Shown one piece after another: positions 50,380-60,194 of a stretch of 64,000 nt of DNA. The notes beneath the pieces were generated by a model that did not search any database, was not told the origin of the DNA, and worked only from the letters and a program-made list of their open reading frames with translations. Source of the stretch: Lysobacter soyae. GTDB taxonomy: Bacteria; Pseudomonadota; Gammaproteobacteria; Xanthomonadales; Xanthomonadaceae. Every line of letters starts with the position of its first letter. Positions within the stretch are counted from its first letter, which is position 1. The stretch is taken from positions 1 to 64,000 of the forward strand of contig NZ_CP080544.1 in assembly GCF_019551435.1 (NCBI RefSeq), in the 5' to 3' direction. A program made the position numbers and the translations under genes.

Positions 50380-50829
50380 TTACTTGATGATCGCGGCGTA
50401 TACCGCCGACATCACCGCGCCGGTAATGCCGTCGGTGCCTTCGATTTTTGCCTCGGTGCACACGCGCACCTTGCCGCGGCGACGCAATTGCAGGGCCAGG
50501 CTTTCGAATGAATTGGAGGCAAGCCACACCGTTGCGGTCATGTCGCTTGTCACGGTGCGGCTGAAATGCGCGTTGGATTCGGTGACATAGACGTCGGGAA
50601 AGATTTCGCCGTCAATCAGGTTCTGACTGACCAGCAACCAGCCGGCGATGGTCATGAGCGATGTCATCGAACCGCCGAACGCGGTGTTTTTATCGTTCAA
50701 GTTCGCGGCGATCGGCGCGGCAATCTTGAGTTGCCGGCCGTCAAAATCGAGCAACCGTGCCTGCATATGTTGCAAGGGCACCATCGCATGAAAATTGGCC
50801 AGCAATCTCGGGTCGATCTGAACGGTCAC
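50380..50829 (-). CDS. YiiD-type thioesterase (hotdog fold)
   Basis: The protein has 149 residues from a GTG at 50829 with AGAGAG before it. The thioesterase signature is AANLNDKNTAFGGSMTSLMTIAGW. The family is putative acyl-CoA thioesterases. An upstream extension in the same frame overlaps the hemD start and is not used. Confidence 0.85.
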   Translation of the reverse strand: MTVQIDPRLLANFHAMVPLQHMQARLLDFDGRQLKIAAPIAANLNDKNTAFGGSMTSLMTIAGWLLVSQNLIDGEIFPDVYVTESNAHFSRTVTSDMTATVWLASNSFESLALQLRRRGKVRVCTEAKIEGTDGITGAVMSAVYAAIIK

Positions 50830-50865
50830 GCTATGCTCTCTGTTTACCGCATCCACACTCGGACA

Positions 50866-51681
50866 ATGAATCCACAGGCCACTTGGCATTTGCTGTCTAC
50901 ACGCCCCGACGCATTGAATGCCCCGTTGTCTCACGCGGTATCAAGCGCCGGCGGGTCTTTGATTCCGCTGGAATCGATGGACATCGAAACGCGATTGACG
51001 GACGACACTGTAACGCGTTTGCTTTCGGCATTGCGCGAGTCGGTGGTGGTTTTCACCAGCCCGACGGCGGTGAATGTGGCCGCGGAGGTGCTGGATTTGC
51101 CAGGCGCATTGAACCGACGTGTCGTGGTGGCGACCGGCGCGGGCACGCAAAAAACCTTGGTGAATCGCGGTGTGCGCCAGGCGCGCGCGCCCGATCGCAT
51201 GGACAGCGAAGGCATGCTCGGCATGCCGGTGTTGACCGATGTGGATGGTGTCGGCATCGGTTTGGTGACCGGCGAAGGCGGCCGCGGCATGCTACAGCCG
51301 AGATTGATTGCGCGTGGTGCACGCGTCACACGTGCCGATATTTATGCGCGTGTGCCGCGCACGATCAGCGCCGCCGAATGGGATCGCGTGTGCGCGGCAG
51401 AGGGCATGCGGATTCTCGCGATCACCAGTGCTGAAGCGTTCGAAGCCTTACTGCCACAGATACCCGAGGCGGCGGATTTTGCGCAGTGGCGATTTGTGGT
51501 GGGGAGTCAGCGGTTGATGGAGAGCGCCTCACCCGCCCCCTTTGGGGGCACCCTCTCCATCAAAGATGGAGAGGGACAGCTCTCCCTTCTCCACGCGGTG
51601 GAGAAGGGTTTTTGTGCGGTGGCGCGGTCGCCGATGCCTGAGGACTTGGTGCACGCGGCACTCGCGCTATTGGAAACCTAG
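50866..51681 (+). CDS. hemD: Uroporphyrinogen-III synthase, with palindromic insert
   Basis: The protein has 271 residues. It closes the tetrapyrrole ring with inversion of ring D. The family is weakly conserved; marks are LLSTRPDALNAPLSHAV, VVFTSPTAVNVA, VGIGLVTGEGGRGML and TSAEAFEALLP. Codons for about 25 residues before the end derive from three palindromes (51535-51608) that keep the frame. Called by pattern and length. Confidence 0.85.
   Translation: MNPQATWHLLSTRPDALNAPLSHAVSSAGGSLIPLESMDIETRLTDDTVTRLLSALRESVVVFTSPTAVNVAAEVLDLPGALNRRVVVATGAGTQKTLVNRGVRQARAPDRMDSEGMLGMPVLTDVDGVGIGLVTGEGGRGMLQPRLIARGARVTRADIYARVPRTISAAEWDRVCAAEGMRILAITSAEAFEALLPQIPEAADFAQWRFVVGSQRLMESASPAPFGGTLSIKDGEGQLSLLHAVEKGFCAVARSPMPEDLVHAALALLET
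51535..51608. repeat. Three tandem palindromes inside hemD
   Basis: 51535-51549 (GCCCCCTTTGGGGGC), 51551-51575 (CCCTCTCCAT ... ATGGAGAGGG) and 51584-51608 (CCCTTCTCCAC-GCG-GTGGAGAAGGG). They resemble the repeated extragenic palindromes of Xanthomonadaceae, here within a coding frame. Confidence 0.8.
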
Positions 51682-51725
51682 CGCGAACGCCTATCACGAC
51701 GGCGATGGCCGCCGTCGCGCGTTGA

Positions 51726-53003
51726 TCAGCGTTCGAGAATCGCGACGACGCCCATGCCGCCTGCGGTGCAGATGCTCACCAAGCAACGACCACCACCGCG
51801 CTGCGCCAATTCCTTGGCAGCCGTGGCAATGATGCGCGCACCGGTCGCGGCGAACGGGTGACCGGTGGCCAAGGACGAACCGTTCGGGTTCATCTTGTTG
51901 CGATCAATAGCGCCTAACGCACCCGGCAAACCGAGACGCTCCCGGCAATAGGTGTCGTCTTCCCATGCTTTCAAGGTGCACAAGACCTGTGCGGCAAACG
52001 CTTCGTGGATTTCGTAGAAATCAAAGTCCTGCAAGCTGAGGCCGTTACGGGCAAGCATTTCGGGGACGGCAACCGTCGGCGCCATCAACAAACCTTCGCC
52101 GCCGACAAAATCCACCGCGGCCGATTGCGCATCACGCAAATAGCAAAGCGGTTCGATATTGTGCGCGCGTGCCCACTCGTCGCTAGCCAACAAACAGGCG
52201 GATGCGCCGTCGGTGAGCGGCGTTGAATTGCCGGCGGTGAGTGTGCCTTTACCAGAGGTGCGATCGAACGCGGGTTTCAAGGTGGCCAATTTTTCGACAG
52301 AGGTATCGGGGCGCAGGATGTTGTCACGCGTGACGCCGCGGAACGGCACCACGAGATCGTCGAAGAATCCGCGCTCATAGGCGGCGGCCAGTTTTTTGTG
52401 CGAACTGGCTGCGAGCGCATCTTGGTCTTCGCGCGTGATGCCCCATTCGCGCGCCATGTCTTCGCAATGCTGACCCATCGACTTTCCGGTACGCGGCTCG
52501 GCCACGCCGGGGAAAGACGGTTTGAGTGCACCGAAGCGGAATTTGCTGAAGGCTTTGAGTTTGTCGATGGGCTTCTTGGCCGCGTTCGCATTTAACAAAA
52601 TGCGACGCAGCTTTTCGCTGTAGACAATCGGCACATCGGAGGTGGTGTCTGAACCGCCGCCGATCCCGGCCTCGATTTGACCGGTGGCGATTTTGTTGCC
52701 AATCGCCACCAACGCATCCAACGAGGTGCCGCAGGCGCGCTGCAGCGTGATGGCCGGTGTCAGCGGTGACAAGCCGGACGACAGCACGGCTTCGCGCGCG
52801 AGATTCCAATCCGACGAATGTTTGATGACGGCACCCATGATGACTTCGCCGAGCACTTGCCCTTGCAGGCCGAATTTTTCGACGGTTGCGCCCAGCGCAC
52901 GGATCGACAGACCCAAATTGCCGACGTCGGCATAGGCGGTGTTCTGCCGACAGAACGGGATTCGGCTACCACCGAGTACAGCCACGGGTCGCAGGGTTTT
53001 CAT
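51726..53003 (-). CDS. fadI: Acetyl-CoA C-acyltransferase (thiolase)
   Basis: The protein has 425 residues. The acyl Cys is in LQRACGTSLDALVA, the His in NPNGSSLATGHPFAATGARI and the second Cys in SICTAGGMGVVAIL. It cleaves or forms 3-ketoacyl-CoA in beta-oxidation. No fadJ-like partner gene is beside it, so the fadI symbol is by similarity. Confidence 0.85.
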   Translation of the reverse strand: MKTLRPVAVLGGSRIPFCRQNTAYADVGNLGLSIRALGATVEKFGLQGQVLGEVIMGAVIKHSSDWNLAREAVLSSGLSPLTPAITLQRACGTSLDALVAIGNKIATGQIEAGIGGGSDTTSDVPIVYSEKLRRILLNANAAKKPIDKLKAFSKFRFGALKPSFPGVAEPRTGKSMGQHCEDMAREWGITREDQDALAASSHKKLAAAYERGFFDDLVVPFRGVTRDNILRPDTSVEKLATLKPAFDRTSGKGTLTAGNSTPLTDGASACLLASDEWARAHNIEPLCYLRDAQSAAVDFVGGEGLLMAPTVAVPEMLARNGLSLQDFDFYEIHEAFAAQVLCTLKAWEDDTYCRERLGLPGALGAIDRNKMNPNGSSLATGHPFAATGARIIATAAKELAQRGGGRCLVSICTAGGMGVVAILER

Positions 53004-53102
53004 CTCACTGTCCTTTTCATGGTTCGGGCCGGCGTGTTTGCACGGCAGTCACATACAATTAAAGCCTATTCAGTCGGTTTTCCGAAGCGCGCGCACTGCA
53101 AG

Positions 53103-53987
53103 ATGACAAAAAATAACCACCGCTCCGTGCGTTGCCTCATTGCCCTTGAACTCGCGCCGGGTACGCAACCCGAACATGCAGCCCTGAAGCGTACGGAAGC
53201 CGACGCGCTGGCCGGCTTGCTGGCGCACGATTTGAGTTTGTTGGTGCCGGAAATCTCGCGCTTTGATCTGACCTTGGTCGCCGCGCATTTCGACCCGGCG
53301 GAAGCCGTGCGTCCGGGCTGGCCGCTGCATCAACGATTGATTGAACTGCATGCGCGTGCGCCGGGCAAAACGCCCGATGCGCGTTTGATCGCACTGGGCG
53401 CCGATGACAACGGCGCGATTCCGCAACCGCTGCAGTGCGATGCGGATTTGGTCGGTGGCGCACTGCGCGTGATGCCTTTCTTGCTGACAGCGCCGGCATT
53501 GGACGGCGATGCCGTGGCGGTGCTCGAAGACACGCTGGAAGCGCAATTACTCGAGCGCGGCATGGCGCGTGCGGAGACGGCGTTGTTTTTGCAAAACGCG
53601 CTCGGTGCGCGCATTGAACACGTGCGTTATCTGACGCTGAACGATCTGATTGCCATGACATCGATGCAGTACGCCAACATGGGTTTGGAACACGTTTGGC
53701 CGTTGATCGAATCGGCGCTGTTCGCGCCGGAAGAAACCGTGTGGCTGGATCAAGCGCCGGAACCCTTGATCAAACTGGCCGATGGCGAAGCGCACCTGGC
53801 GTTGTTCACGCCTGAAGCTTGGCGTGCGCATTACGGGGATTCGAATGACGACGAACAGCGTTTGGCGCGTGTTCTCAAATACTTCGAAGCACGGCAACGG
53901 CAAATCGCCGCGGTGCTTGAAACCCACGGCATTCCCGTGGTCTTCGACTGCTGCGCGGGCAGCACTGACGCCCGCGCGCAGCTTTGA
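53103..53987 (+). CDS. Conserved protein of unknown function
   Basis: The protein has 294 residues with no signal peptide or membrane segment. It is rich in Ala and Leu (LIALELAPGTQPEHAALKRTEADALAGLLAH; FLQNALGARIEHVRYLTLNDLIAMTSMQYANMGLEHVWPLIE). The style matches proteins found across Xanthomonadaceae, but I cannot name a domain. The ATG at 53103 is chosen; the longer frame upstream overlaps the thiolase gene. Confidence 0.75.
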   Translation: MTKNNHRSVRCLIALELAPGTQPEHAALKRTEADALAGLLAHDLSLLVPEISRFDLTLVAAHFDPAEAVRPGWPLHQRLIELHARAPGKTPDARLIALGADDNGAIPQPLQCDADLVGGALRVMPFLLTAPALDGDAVAVLEDTLEAQLLERGMARAETALFLQNALGARIEHVRYLTLNDLIAMTSMQYANMGLEHVWPLIESALFAPEETVWLDQAPEPLIKLADGEAHLALFTPEAWRAHYGDSNDDEQRLARVLKYFEARQRQIAAVLETHGIPVVFDCCAGSTDARAQL

Positions 53988-53990
53988 GTC

Positions 53991-54530
53991 TTATTTCAGC
54001 GTGATCACACCGCAGGCGATGCGGTCGCCCGAGTTGCCGGACGGCTGCGTGGTGTAATCATCCGGCTTGGCATGCACCACCAACGCCCGGCCATTGATAT
54101 CGGTTGCACTGCCATTGCCCAAGCCGACATTCTCGATATGGAAGCTCACACGTGCGCTGCCGTTCTCATCCGATTTGATGTTGTCCATGTCGCCGGCATG
54201 ATGCGCGGCAGACTCGGCGCTGCCATGCGGCTGCGCCGTCGGATTGAAGTGACCGCCCGCACTCGTTGCATCAGCGGCGCTGCAATCGCCCTTTTCATGC
54301 ACATGAAAACCGAAGGATTGATTGGGTGCCAAACCGGTGAGCGTGCCCATGACGTGCACGCCGTTGCCCATCGTCATCATTTCGAGGGTGCCGGCGACTT
54401 GGCTGCCGGATTTCGCCGCCATCACGGCGCTCGCGGCCTTGTCGGCGCTGCCCGCCCGGGACTTGCTGTCAGGTGCGGCGCAGGCGGAAAGCGCGAGAAC
54501 GACGGCACTGGTCAAAAGCAGGTTTTTCAT
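53991..54530 (-). CDS. sodC: Periplasmic Cu/Zn superoxide dismutase
   Basis: The protein has 179 residues from the ATG at 54530. A lipobox (VLALSACAA) indicates a lipoprotein. Metal ligands: FGFHVHEKGDCSAADATSAGGHFNP, then HHAGDMDNI with Asp/His, and the late GDRIACGVI with Cys and Arg. It protects the envelope from superoxide. Confidence 0.95.
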   Translation of the reverse strand: MKNLLLTSAVVLALSACAAPDSKSRAGSADKAASAVMAAKSGSQVAGTLEMMTMGNGVHVMGTLTGLAPNQSFGFHVHEKGDCSAADATSAGGHFNPTAQPHGSAESAAHHAGDMDNIKSDENGSARVSFHIENVGLGNGSATDINGRALVVHAKPDDYTTQPSGNSGDRIACGVITLK

Positions 54531-54581
54531 GATGCGGACTCCTTGAGCTGGAAGTTGCATTCAAACATGCAGCCTGTGCAC

Positions 54582-55985
54582 TCAATCTGACGATGAGGGC
54601 GGCCGCAGGGATCCGAGCTTGCGCGTCAGGGTATTGCGGCCGAGTCCCAGGCGTTGCGCGGCCTCGCTGCGATTGCCGCCGGTGAGACGCAAGGCTTCCT
54701 GCATGAGGATGTCGTCCAGCTTGGCGCGTGCCTGCGCGTGCGGCGATGAAAGGCCTTCGCGCAGCGCTTCGGATGCCCAGAGCGCCAAGGCATTTTCCCA
54801 AGCGCTGCCGGTCGCCGGGGTTTGGCGATGCATCACCGCATCGACCTCATGCACGCCGATCTGATCGGAGGCCGCCAATGCGGTGACACGCCAACACAGG
54901 TTTTCCAACTCACGCACATTGCCGGGCCAGTCATACGCCTGCAAGCGCTTCAATGCACCGCGATCGAATTGTTTTTTCCGCACGCCCATGGTGGCCGCAC
55001 AGGCCGCAAGAAAGGCATCGGCCAATTCGGGCAGATCGGATTTGCGTTCGCGCAAGGGCGGCACCACCACGCGAATCACGTCCAAACGGTGCAACAGATC
55101 GGCGCGAAAACGGCCTTCTTGCACCAAGCGTTCCAGCGGTTGATGCGTCGCCGCGATGATGCGCACATCGACGCCAATCAATTCACGGCCGCCAACGCGA
55201 AAAAACTCCCCTTCGGAGAGCACGCGCAGCAAGCGCGTTTGCAAGGCTGCCGGCATGTCGCCGATTTCATCCAGGAACAAGGTGCCGCCGTTCGCTTGTT
55301 CAAAGCGACCGATGCGTTTTTGCTGCGCGCCGGTAAACGCACCGGCCTCGTGACCGAAAAGTTCGGATTCCAACAACTCGGCTGGAATTGCCGCGGTGTT
55401 CAACGCAATGAACGGTGCACGGGCGCGCGGCGACTCGTGATGCAGGGCGCGTGCGATGAGCTCTTTGCCGGTGCCGGTCTCACCGGTGATCAGCACACTC
55501 ATGGCGGTTTGGGCGGCACGCCCCAAGGTGCGGAACAAGGCTTGCATCGCCGGTGCTTTGCCGATCAATTGCGGCACGTCGACCGTTTCTTGGGCCTCCG
55601 GCGGTGTTTCATCGCGCGTCGATCCCAGCGCCCTTTCCACCACACGTAGTGCTTCATCGAGATCGAAAGGCTTGGAAATGAAATCGTAGGCACCGCTGCG
55701 AAACGCGCTGGCGGTGGACTTCACATCGGTAAAGGCACTCACCACGATCACCGGAATATCGGCGTGCGCCGTTTTGAACCGCGCAAGAAAACTCAAACCA
55801 TCCTCACCCGGCATGCGCACATCGGTCAGTAGAAGTCGCGGACTGCGACCTTCGGTCAATGCGCGTTCGACCTCTGCGGTTTGCGAAAAGGATTCGACCT
55901 TGTATCCGGCATCCGCCAACGTCGTGGACAGAACAAAACGCACGGCTTGTTCGTCGTCGACCACCCAAATGTCTTGATCAGCCAT
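54582..55985 (-). CDS. ntrC: Nitrogen regulator NtrC (sigma-54 activator)
   Basis: The protein has 467 residues from the ATG at 55985. The receiver domain has D10, D11, D55 (LLLTDVRMPG) and K105. The AAA+ domain has Walker A GETGTGKE (168-175) and GAFTGA (215-220), which contacts sigma-54. A Fis-type helix-turn-helix ends it (RSEAAQRLGLGRNTLTRKL). It acts with NtrB; the start overlaps ntrB by eight bases. Confidence 0.96.
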   Translation of the reverse strand: MADQDIWVVDDEQAVRFVLSTTLADAGYKVESFSQTAEVERALTEGRSPRLLLTDVRMPGEDGLSFLARFKTAHADIPVIVVSAFTDVKSTASAFRSGAYDFISKPFDLDEALRVVERALGSTRDETPPEAQETVDVPQLIGKAPAMQALFRTLGRAAQTAMSVLITGETGTGKELIARALHHESPRARAPFIALNTAAIPAELLESELFGHEAGAFTGAQQKRIGRFEQANGGTLFLDEIGDMPAALQTRLLRVLSEGEFFRVGGRELIGVDVRIIAATHQPLERLVQEGRFRADLLHRLDVIRVVVPPLRERKSDLPELADAFLAACAATMGVRKKQFDRGALKRLQAYDWPGNVRELENLCWRVTALAASDQIGVHEVDAVMHRQTPATGSAWENALALWASEALREGLSSPHAQARAKLDDILMQEALRLTGGNRSEAAQRLGLGRNTLTRKLGSLRPPSSSD

Positions 55986-57015
55986 CTCGGTCATCGCTCT
56001 CGGCATAGGGCAAAGTGAGGGTGAACACGGTGTGGCCGGGACGTGATTTGTAACTGACGGTGCCGCCGTGCTCGCGTGCCACTTGCTGCGCGAGCGCGAG
56101 ACCGAGGCCACTGCCTTCGGCGCGACCGGTCACCAACGGCAGAAACACTTGTTCGGCCAAGGATTCGGGCACGCCGTTGCCGTCGTCGACGATATCGAGC
56201 CGGAAACACAGGGCGTGCGGCACATCGGCAATCCGGACGCCGTGTTCGGCACGCGTACGCAAAATCACTTGGCTGGATCCGGCTTCGATGGCGTTGCGCA
56301 CCAGATTCCAAACGGCTTGGGTCAGACGATCGGCGTCGCCTTCGATATCCGGGAGACTCGGGTCGTAGTCGCGATTGATTTTGACCGACCAGCCGGCATC
56401 GTTCTCAGCGAGGCGTTGCACGCGATCGAGAATGGCGTGCAGGTTCAACAAGGTGTGCGGCGTTTCCGCCTGTGGCGAGATCAATCGATCCAACATCTGC
56501 GTGAGTCGGTCGACTTCGGATTGGATGAGACGCGTCAGTTCTTCGTTGCGTGTTTCATCGCGATGGCGTGAGAGCAATTGCGTGGCACCGCGAATGCCGG
56601 CCAATGGATTGCGCAGTTCGTGCGCCAGGCCTTTCATCGCCGCCGCAATCGCGGCCGACAGCGCCTCGCCGCTGGTGGCGGTGGAGAACTCGTCAACCGG
56701 ATGCGCTTCGAGCAAAAAACCCGAAGGCGTTCTCGCCACCCAGACATCAGCAAAACGGGTCAATGGCAGGCCGGGCATCGCGAACGCCACCCGATGCAAC
56801 TTCATCGGTGGCGTTTCCGGTTGTAGATCGGCAAGCGCGTCGGTCAAACGACGCGTCTGCATTTCCAATGCGGTCAGCGGTTGATTGAGCAGCCGCCGTT
56901 GACCGACTTGCAGCCAACGCGCGAAGGCCGGGTTGGCATGTTGGATGATGCCGTCGGCATCGCAGCACACCACCGGGGTTTGCAGGTCGTCAGTGTGGGC
57001 GATCGGGACGGTCAT
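55978..57015 (-). CDS. ntrB: Nitrogen sensor kinase NtrB
   Basis: The protein has 345 residues from the ATG at 57015; a GTG at 57033 is in frame. An N-terminal PAS domain (about 10-110) is followed by HisKA with H132 in GLAHELRNPLAGIRG, and a HATPase with NLVRNAIEAG and GSGLGLALAQQVAREHGG. There are no membrane segments. It phosphorylates NtrC under nitrogen limitation, under PII control. Confidence 0.96.
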   Translation of the reverse strand: MTVPIAHTDDLQTPVVCCDADGIIQHANPAFARWLQVGQRRLLNQPLTALEMQTRRLTDALADLQPETPPMKLHRVAFAMPGLPLTRFADVWVARTPSGFLLEAHPVDEFSTATSGEALSAAIAAAMKGLAHELRNPLAGIRGATQLLSRHRDETRNEELTRLIQSEVDRLTQMLDRLISPQAETPHTLLNLHAILDRVQRLAENDAGWSVKINRDYDPSLPDIEGDADRLTQAVWNLVRNAIEAGSSQVILRTRAEHGVRIADVPHALCFRLDIVDDGNGVPESLAEQVFLPLVTGRAEGSGLGLALAQQVAREHGGTVSYKSRPGHTVFTLTLPYAESDDRDG

Positions 57016-57060
57016 TGCACCATTATGGGGCACAGCGCCGCCCGATCGCGCCTTGGCGGA

Positions 57061-59139
57061 TTAGCGCCAGGTCAACTTGATCCACACGGTTCGACCGGGT
57101 TCGTTGATGCGCACCGGATCCGCCGTATAGCCAAAATCGACACTGCCGGTTCGGTTCAAATGTTCGCTGTAAACCCGATTGAAGGCGTTGTCGATGCCAC
57201 CGCTGAGCGTCAGTGCGTTGCTGAGCTGCCAATGGGCATTGAGTGCCCATGTGCTGAAGCCGCGACTGGCATCGATATCCCGACCGACCACATTGCCCTG
57301 GCCCGGCGCAATGCGGTCTTGCCCGCGTACACCGCGACCGAGCAACGACAGGCCCCAGCGATTTGTTTCATAGGCCAAGGTCCATCGCGCCTCCAACGGC
57401 GGGATTTGTCCCAGCGGTGTATGACTGTCGCTATGCTCGCCCCAGGCGTAGGCAACGCTGCCTTCGGTGCGCCAATGCGAGGCAATGCGCCAGCTGCCAC
57501 CGGCTTCCAGGCCGTGGATGTTGGCATCGATCTTGTTCGCGCGGGTGCTGCGCATCATGCCCATGGGCAGATCGGAGAATTCGATGTAGTCGTGAATTCG
57601 GCCGATGTAACCGTTGGCCCAAAGCGACACGGTGCGCGTTTGGTAGGCGAAACCGACATCCCATTGTGTGGTTTGCTCCGGCCGTAACGCGCTGAACGCG
57701 TTAACGCTTCCCACTGGACCGAGGGTGGCGGAGAACAGCTCCCAATAGTCGGGCATGCGTTCAACATGACCGAGGCCGGCATACCACTGCAATGCCGCGC
57801 TTGAATTGCTTTCGATTCGGAGGAAGCCGCTGGCCAAGGTGGCTTGACGCGTTTGTCCCCGGGTCGGGTTGGGACGCGGCATCATACCGTCGGTCATGGC
57901 GCGCAGATCTTGCACCGTTGCGCGATCACCGCGCGCACCGAAGACGATTTGTGCGGTGTTCGCGCCTTTCCATGTCGCTTCCACGAAGAGACCGGAGTTG
58001 GCGAGTCGCGCATCGTCGACCCAAGGCAGTTGTTCGGGCGGTGTGTCCGGACCCCCGACACGACTGCGGTGTTCACTGCGACTGAAATCGCCACCGGTCG
58101 CCAGGCTTAGCCGGCCGAGTTGCCAACTCAGCGCCACACGTCCGCCCGTTGTCGTGCGGTCAACATCGGCGTACATGGGCATGGCCATCATGCTCTTCGG
58201 GTTCGGCGTGCGAAGACTGTAGTTGTCCATGATGTGGTCGGCGCGGTTGTAGTAGAGCGAGGCTTCGTAGCCCGCCAACACCCCTTGCATACCGGTGGTA
58301 CGCGCCTGCAGCGAGAGATGCTCGCGCTTGAATTGACGGCCATCCATGCCGCGCCCGGCGTACTTGGCTTCGCCGTCACCGCTGCCGGCATTGAGTTGGA
58401 TGACCGTGTCGTCATCCGGCGTGTAGCCGAGGCTGACGTCCGCGTTCCATTTCTTCCATGCGGAAGGCACGATGTCGCCGTTGCCATCGGTGTAGTCGTC
58501 GGCTTGCGAATGGTTGGCGGTTGTACGCAAGAAAACAAGTGGTTTGCCCATGCGCAGATCGACGGCCGCGTCGCGGCGATTGAAGGCGCCCGCCATCAGG
58601 CTGCCTCCGCCTTCAAAAGGCGATTCGGTCATGCGTTTGCCGAGGCGGTCGAAACGGATCGTGCCCGCAGAGGCACCAGGGCCCCAGAGCACGGTTTGCG
58701 GCCCCTTCACCACGATCAATCGATCGAAGTTTTCCGGTGAGACATAAGACAAGGGATTGTCCATGCGCGCCGGACATCCACCGGGCATGGTGCCTTCGTC
58801 GGTGAGGATGTTGAGGCGTGAGCCGTGCATGCCGCGCAGCACCGGATCGCCATTGGTGCCGCCGTTACGAATCGCATTGAAGCCGGGAACCGTTTTCAAA
58901 TAGTCGGCGCCGTCACTGGCGGGCACCGGTTGCCGCGGCAGTTTTGTTTCCAGTTCGAAGGTGAGTGGCGACACCGGCGCTGCGGTCACCACCACTTTTT
59001 CAAGTGTGACTGCCGGCGCTTCCACGTGTTCGGTATCGGAGGGATTTTGTTGGGCCAAGGCCGGCATCGTCGCCAGAGCCATGGCCACAGCCAACGACAG
59101 GCGTGCGCGTGCGCGCGCCGCCCTGTTCAAGGTATTCAT
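57061..59139 (-). CDS. TonB-dependent copper receptor (OprC/NosA-like)
   Basis: The protein has 692 residues. After a signal peptide (about 29 residues, ending LAQQ), the plug domain shows VVVTAAPVSP as a TonB-box-like start, then GDPVLRGMHGSRLNILTDEG, GGCPARMDNPLSYVSPENFD, typical of the copper-receptor type. The C-terminal beta-barrel ends in VWIKLTWR with the terminal aromatic. Several Met-rich loops (KSMMAMPMYAD, DGMMPRPNP) suit Cu ligands. It may take up copper or a copper chelate. Confidence 0.88.
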   Translation of the reverse strand: MNTLNRAARARARLSLAVAMALATMPALAQQNPSDTEHVEAPAVTLEKVVVTAAPVSPLTFELETKLPRQPVPASDGADYLKTVPGFNAIRNGGTNGDPVLRGMHGSRLNILTDEGTMPGGCPARMDNPLSYVSPENFDRLIVVKGPQTVLWGPGASAGTIRFDRLGKRMTESPFEGGGSLMAGAFNRRDAAVDLRMGKPLVFLRTTANHSQADDYTDGNGDIVPSAWKKWNADVSLGYTPDDDTVIQLNAGSGDGEAKYAGRGMDGRQFKREHLSLQARTTGMQGVLAGYEASLYYNRADHIMDNYSLRTPNPKSMMAMPMYADVDRTTTGGRVALSWQLGRLSLATGGDFSRSEHRSRVGGPDTPPEQLPWVDDARLANSGLFVEATWKGANTAQIVFGARGDRATVQDLRAMTDGMMPRPNPTRGQTRQATLASGFLRIESNSSAALQWYAGLGHVERMPDYWELFSATLGPVGSVNAFSALRPEQTTQWDVGFAYQTRTVSLWANGYIGRIHDYIEFSDLPMGMMRSTRANKIDANIHGLEAGGSWRIASHWRTEGSVAYAWGEHSDSHTPLGQIPPLEARWTLAYETNRWGLSLLGRGVRGQDRIAPGQGNVVGRDIDASRGFSTWALNAHWQLSNALTLSGGIDNAFNRVYSEHLNRTGSVDFGYTADPVRINEPGRTVWIKLTWR

Positions 59140-59193
59140 GTGTACTCCAAATTCTGTGACTGCAGGCAGGCGCCCGCAAAAAGGTGTCAGGAA

Positions 59194-59583
59194 TCAGGCG
59201 TACAGCGGTGGCCCTCGAGAGCCGAGCGATGTGGCAGGCGCGGGTATATGCCGGCGTACATGCAGCAGGGGCAAGCGCAGGCGTACGAACGGCAGGAAGA
59301 GCGCGATGAAGATCGCAACCGCGAGCAGCGCGGTGCCGCCCAGCAGTGCGCAGTAACCGCAGGCGGCTTCGTGCTTGCCGACCGGCGTCGCTTCCTTGTC
59401 GTGAATGCTCATCGGCAGGCTGATGTACTGCATGCCGACTTTCGTGCACATCGCTTCGACGATGTTGCCGACCGGGTTCGACGGTTCGGCCAGCATTCGG
59501 CTCACTCCCGGGGCAAACGCCATCAGCATTGCGGCGAGCAATGCGAGTTTGATCAGCAACGGATGGTGGCGGGCGTTCTGCAC
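59194..59583 (-). CDS. DUF2946-like small membrane protein
   Basis: The protein has 129 residues from a GTG start (59583). An N-terminal hydrophobic segment (LIKLALLAAMLMAFAPG) and a second one (ALLGGTALLAVAIFIALFLPF) flank a region with EAMCTKVG and CGYCALLGG. DUF2946 proteins lie next to copper receptors in other genomes and may handle copper; the role is unproven. Confidence 0.75.
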   Translation of the reverse strand: MQNARHHPLLIKLALLAAMLMAFAPGVSRMLAEPSNPVGNIVEAMCTKVGMQYISLPMSIHDKEATPVGKHEAACGYCALLGGTALLAVAIFIALFLPFVRLRLPLLHVRRHIPAPATSLGSRGPPLYA

Positions 59584-59590
59584 GTGGCGA

Positions 59591-60085
59591 CTATACGCGA
59601 GCTTTTGCCACGATGGACCAAGTGAAGACGAAGCGTGCCACTTCGGTGCCGTCTGGCATGCGGCCGACGGTTTCAAGCGGCAGCAGGACAGCTTCGCCGG
59701 TACGCACGGCTTCATCCACGGCAGCGCGAATGGCAGCGCCGCCTACGCAGGTGAAGCTGGCCTTCGCCGTGGCCCGGACGAGAAATTCAGCTTCCGCGCG
59801 CTTCACCAACATGCCGGTCTTTTGCGGCAAGCCTTGCAGTTCCGCCATCACCATCGCGCCTGTGGAGAGCTCGGCCGCCATCGCGAGTGCGGCGAAATAG
59901 GTGGATTTGAAAGGATTGGTCGAACGCCATCCGTGCGGAACACTAACGGCACAGGCGTCCGCGCTGATTGATTCAATGCGCAATCCGGCCAACAGCGCCA
60001 ACGGCAGCTTGAACAACAGGAAGGCGCGAAACGCCCAACGCCCTTGAATGCGTTTGCGAAATTGCTCGGCTGCCGTGCGTTCCAC
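59591..60085 (-). CDS. DUF4442 (hotdog-fold) protein
   Basis: The protein has 164 residues. The pattern is that of the DUF4442 hotdog family, with FKSTYFAALAMAAELSTGAMVM. Members are likely acyl-CoA thioesterase-related. It ends seven bases before the DUF2946 gene begins on the same strand. Confidence 0.85.
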   Translation of the reverse strand: MERTAAEQFRKRIQGRWAFRAFLLFKLPLALLAGLRIESISADACAVSVPHGWRSTNPFKSTYFAALAMAAELSTGAMVMAELQGLPQKTGMLVKRAEAEFLVRATAKASFTCVGGAAIRAAVDEAVRTGEAVLLPLETVGRMPDGTEVARFVFTWSIVAKARV

Positions 60086-60150
60086 GTCGATACTGTCTCG
60101 TATTGCTTCCTGTGGCCATCATAACAAGGCAGTTTTGCCCGACGCACAAA

Positions 60151-60175
60151 AAAGCCCCGCGCTTGGCGGGGCTTT
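60151..60175. terminator. Terminator downstream of glnA
   Basis: AGCCCCGC-GCTTG-GCGGGGCT hairpin flanked by A-rich DNA on the left and TTTC on the right, between glnA and the DUF4442 gene. On the minus strand it ends glnA transcripts with a T run. Confidence 0.85.
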
Positions 60176-60194
60176 CTCGCGAGCCTCGTGAGGA

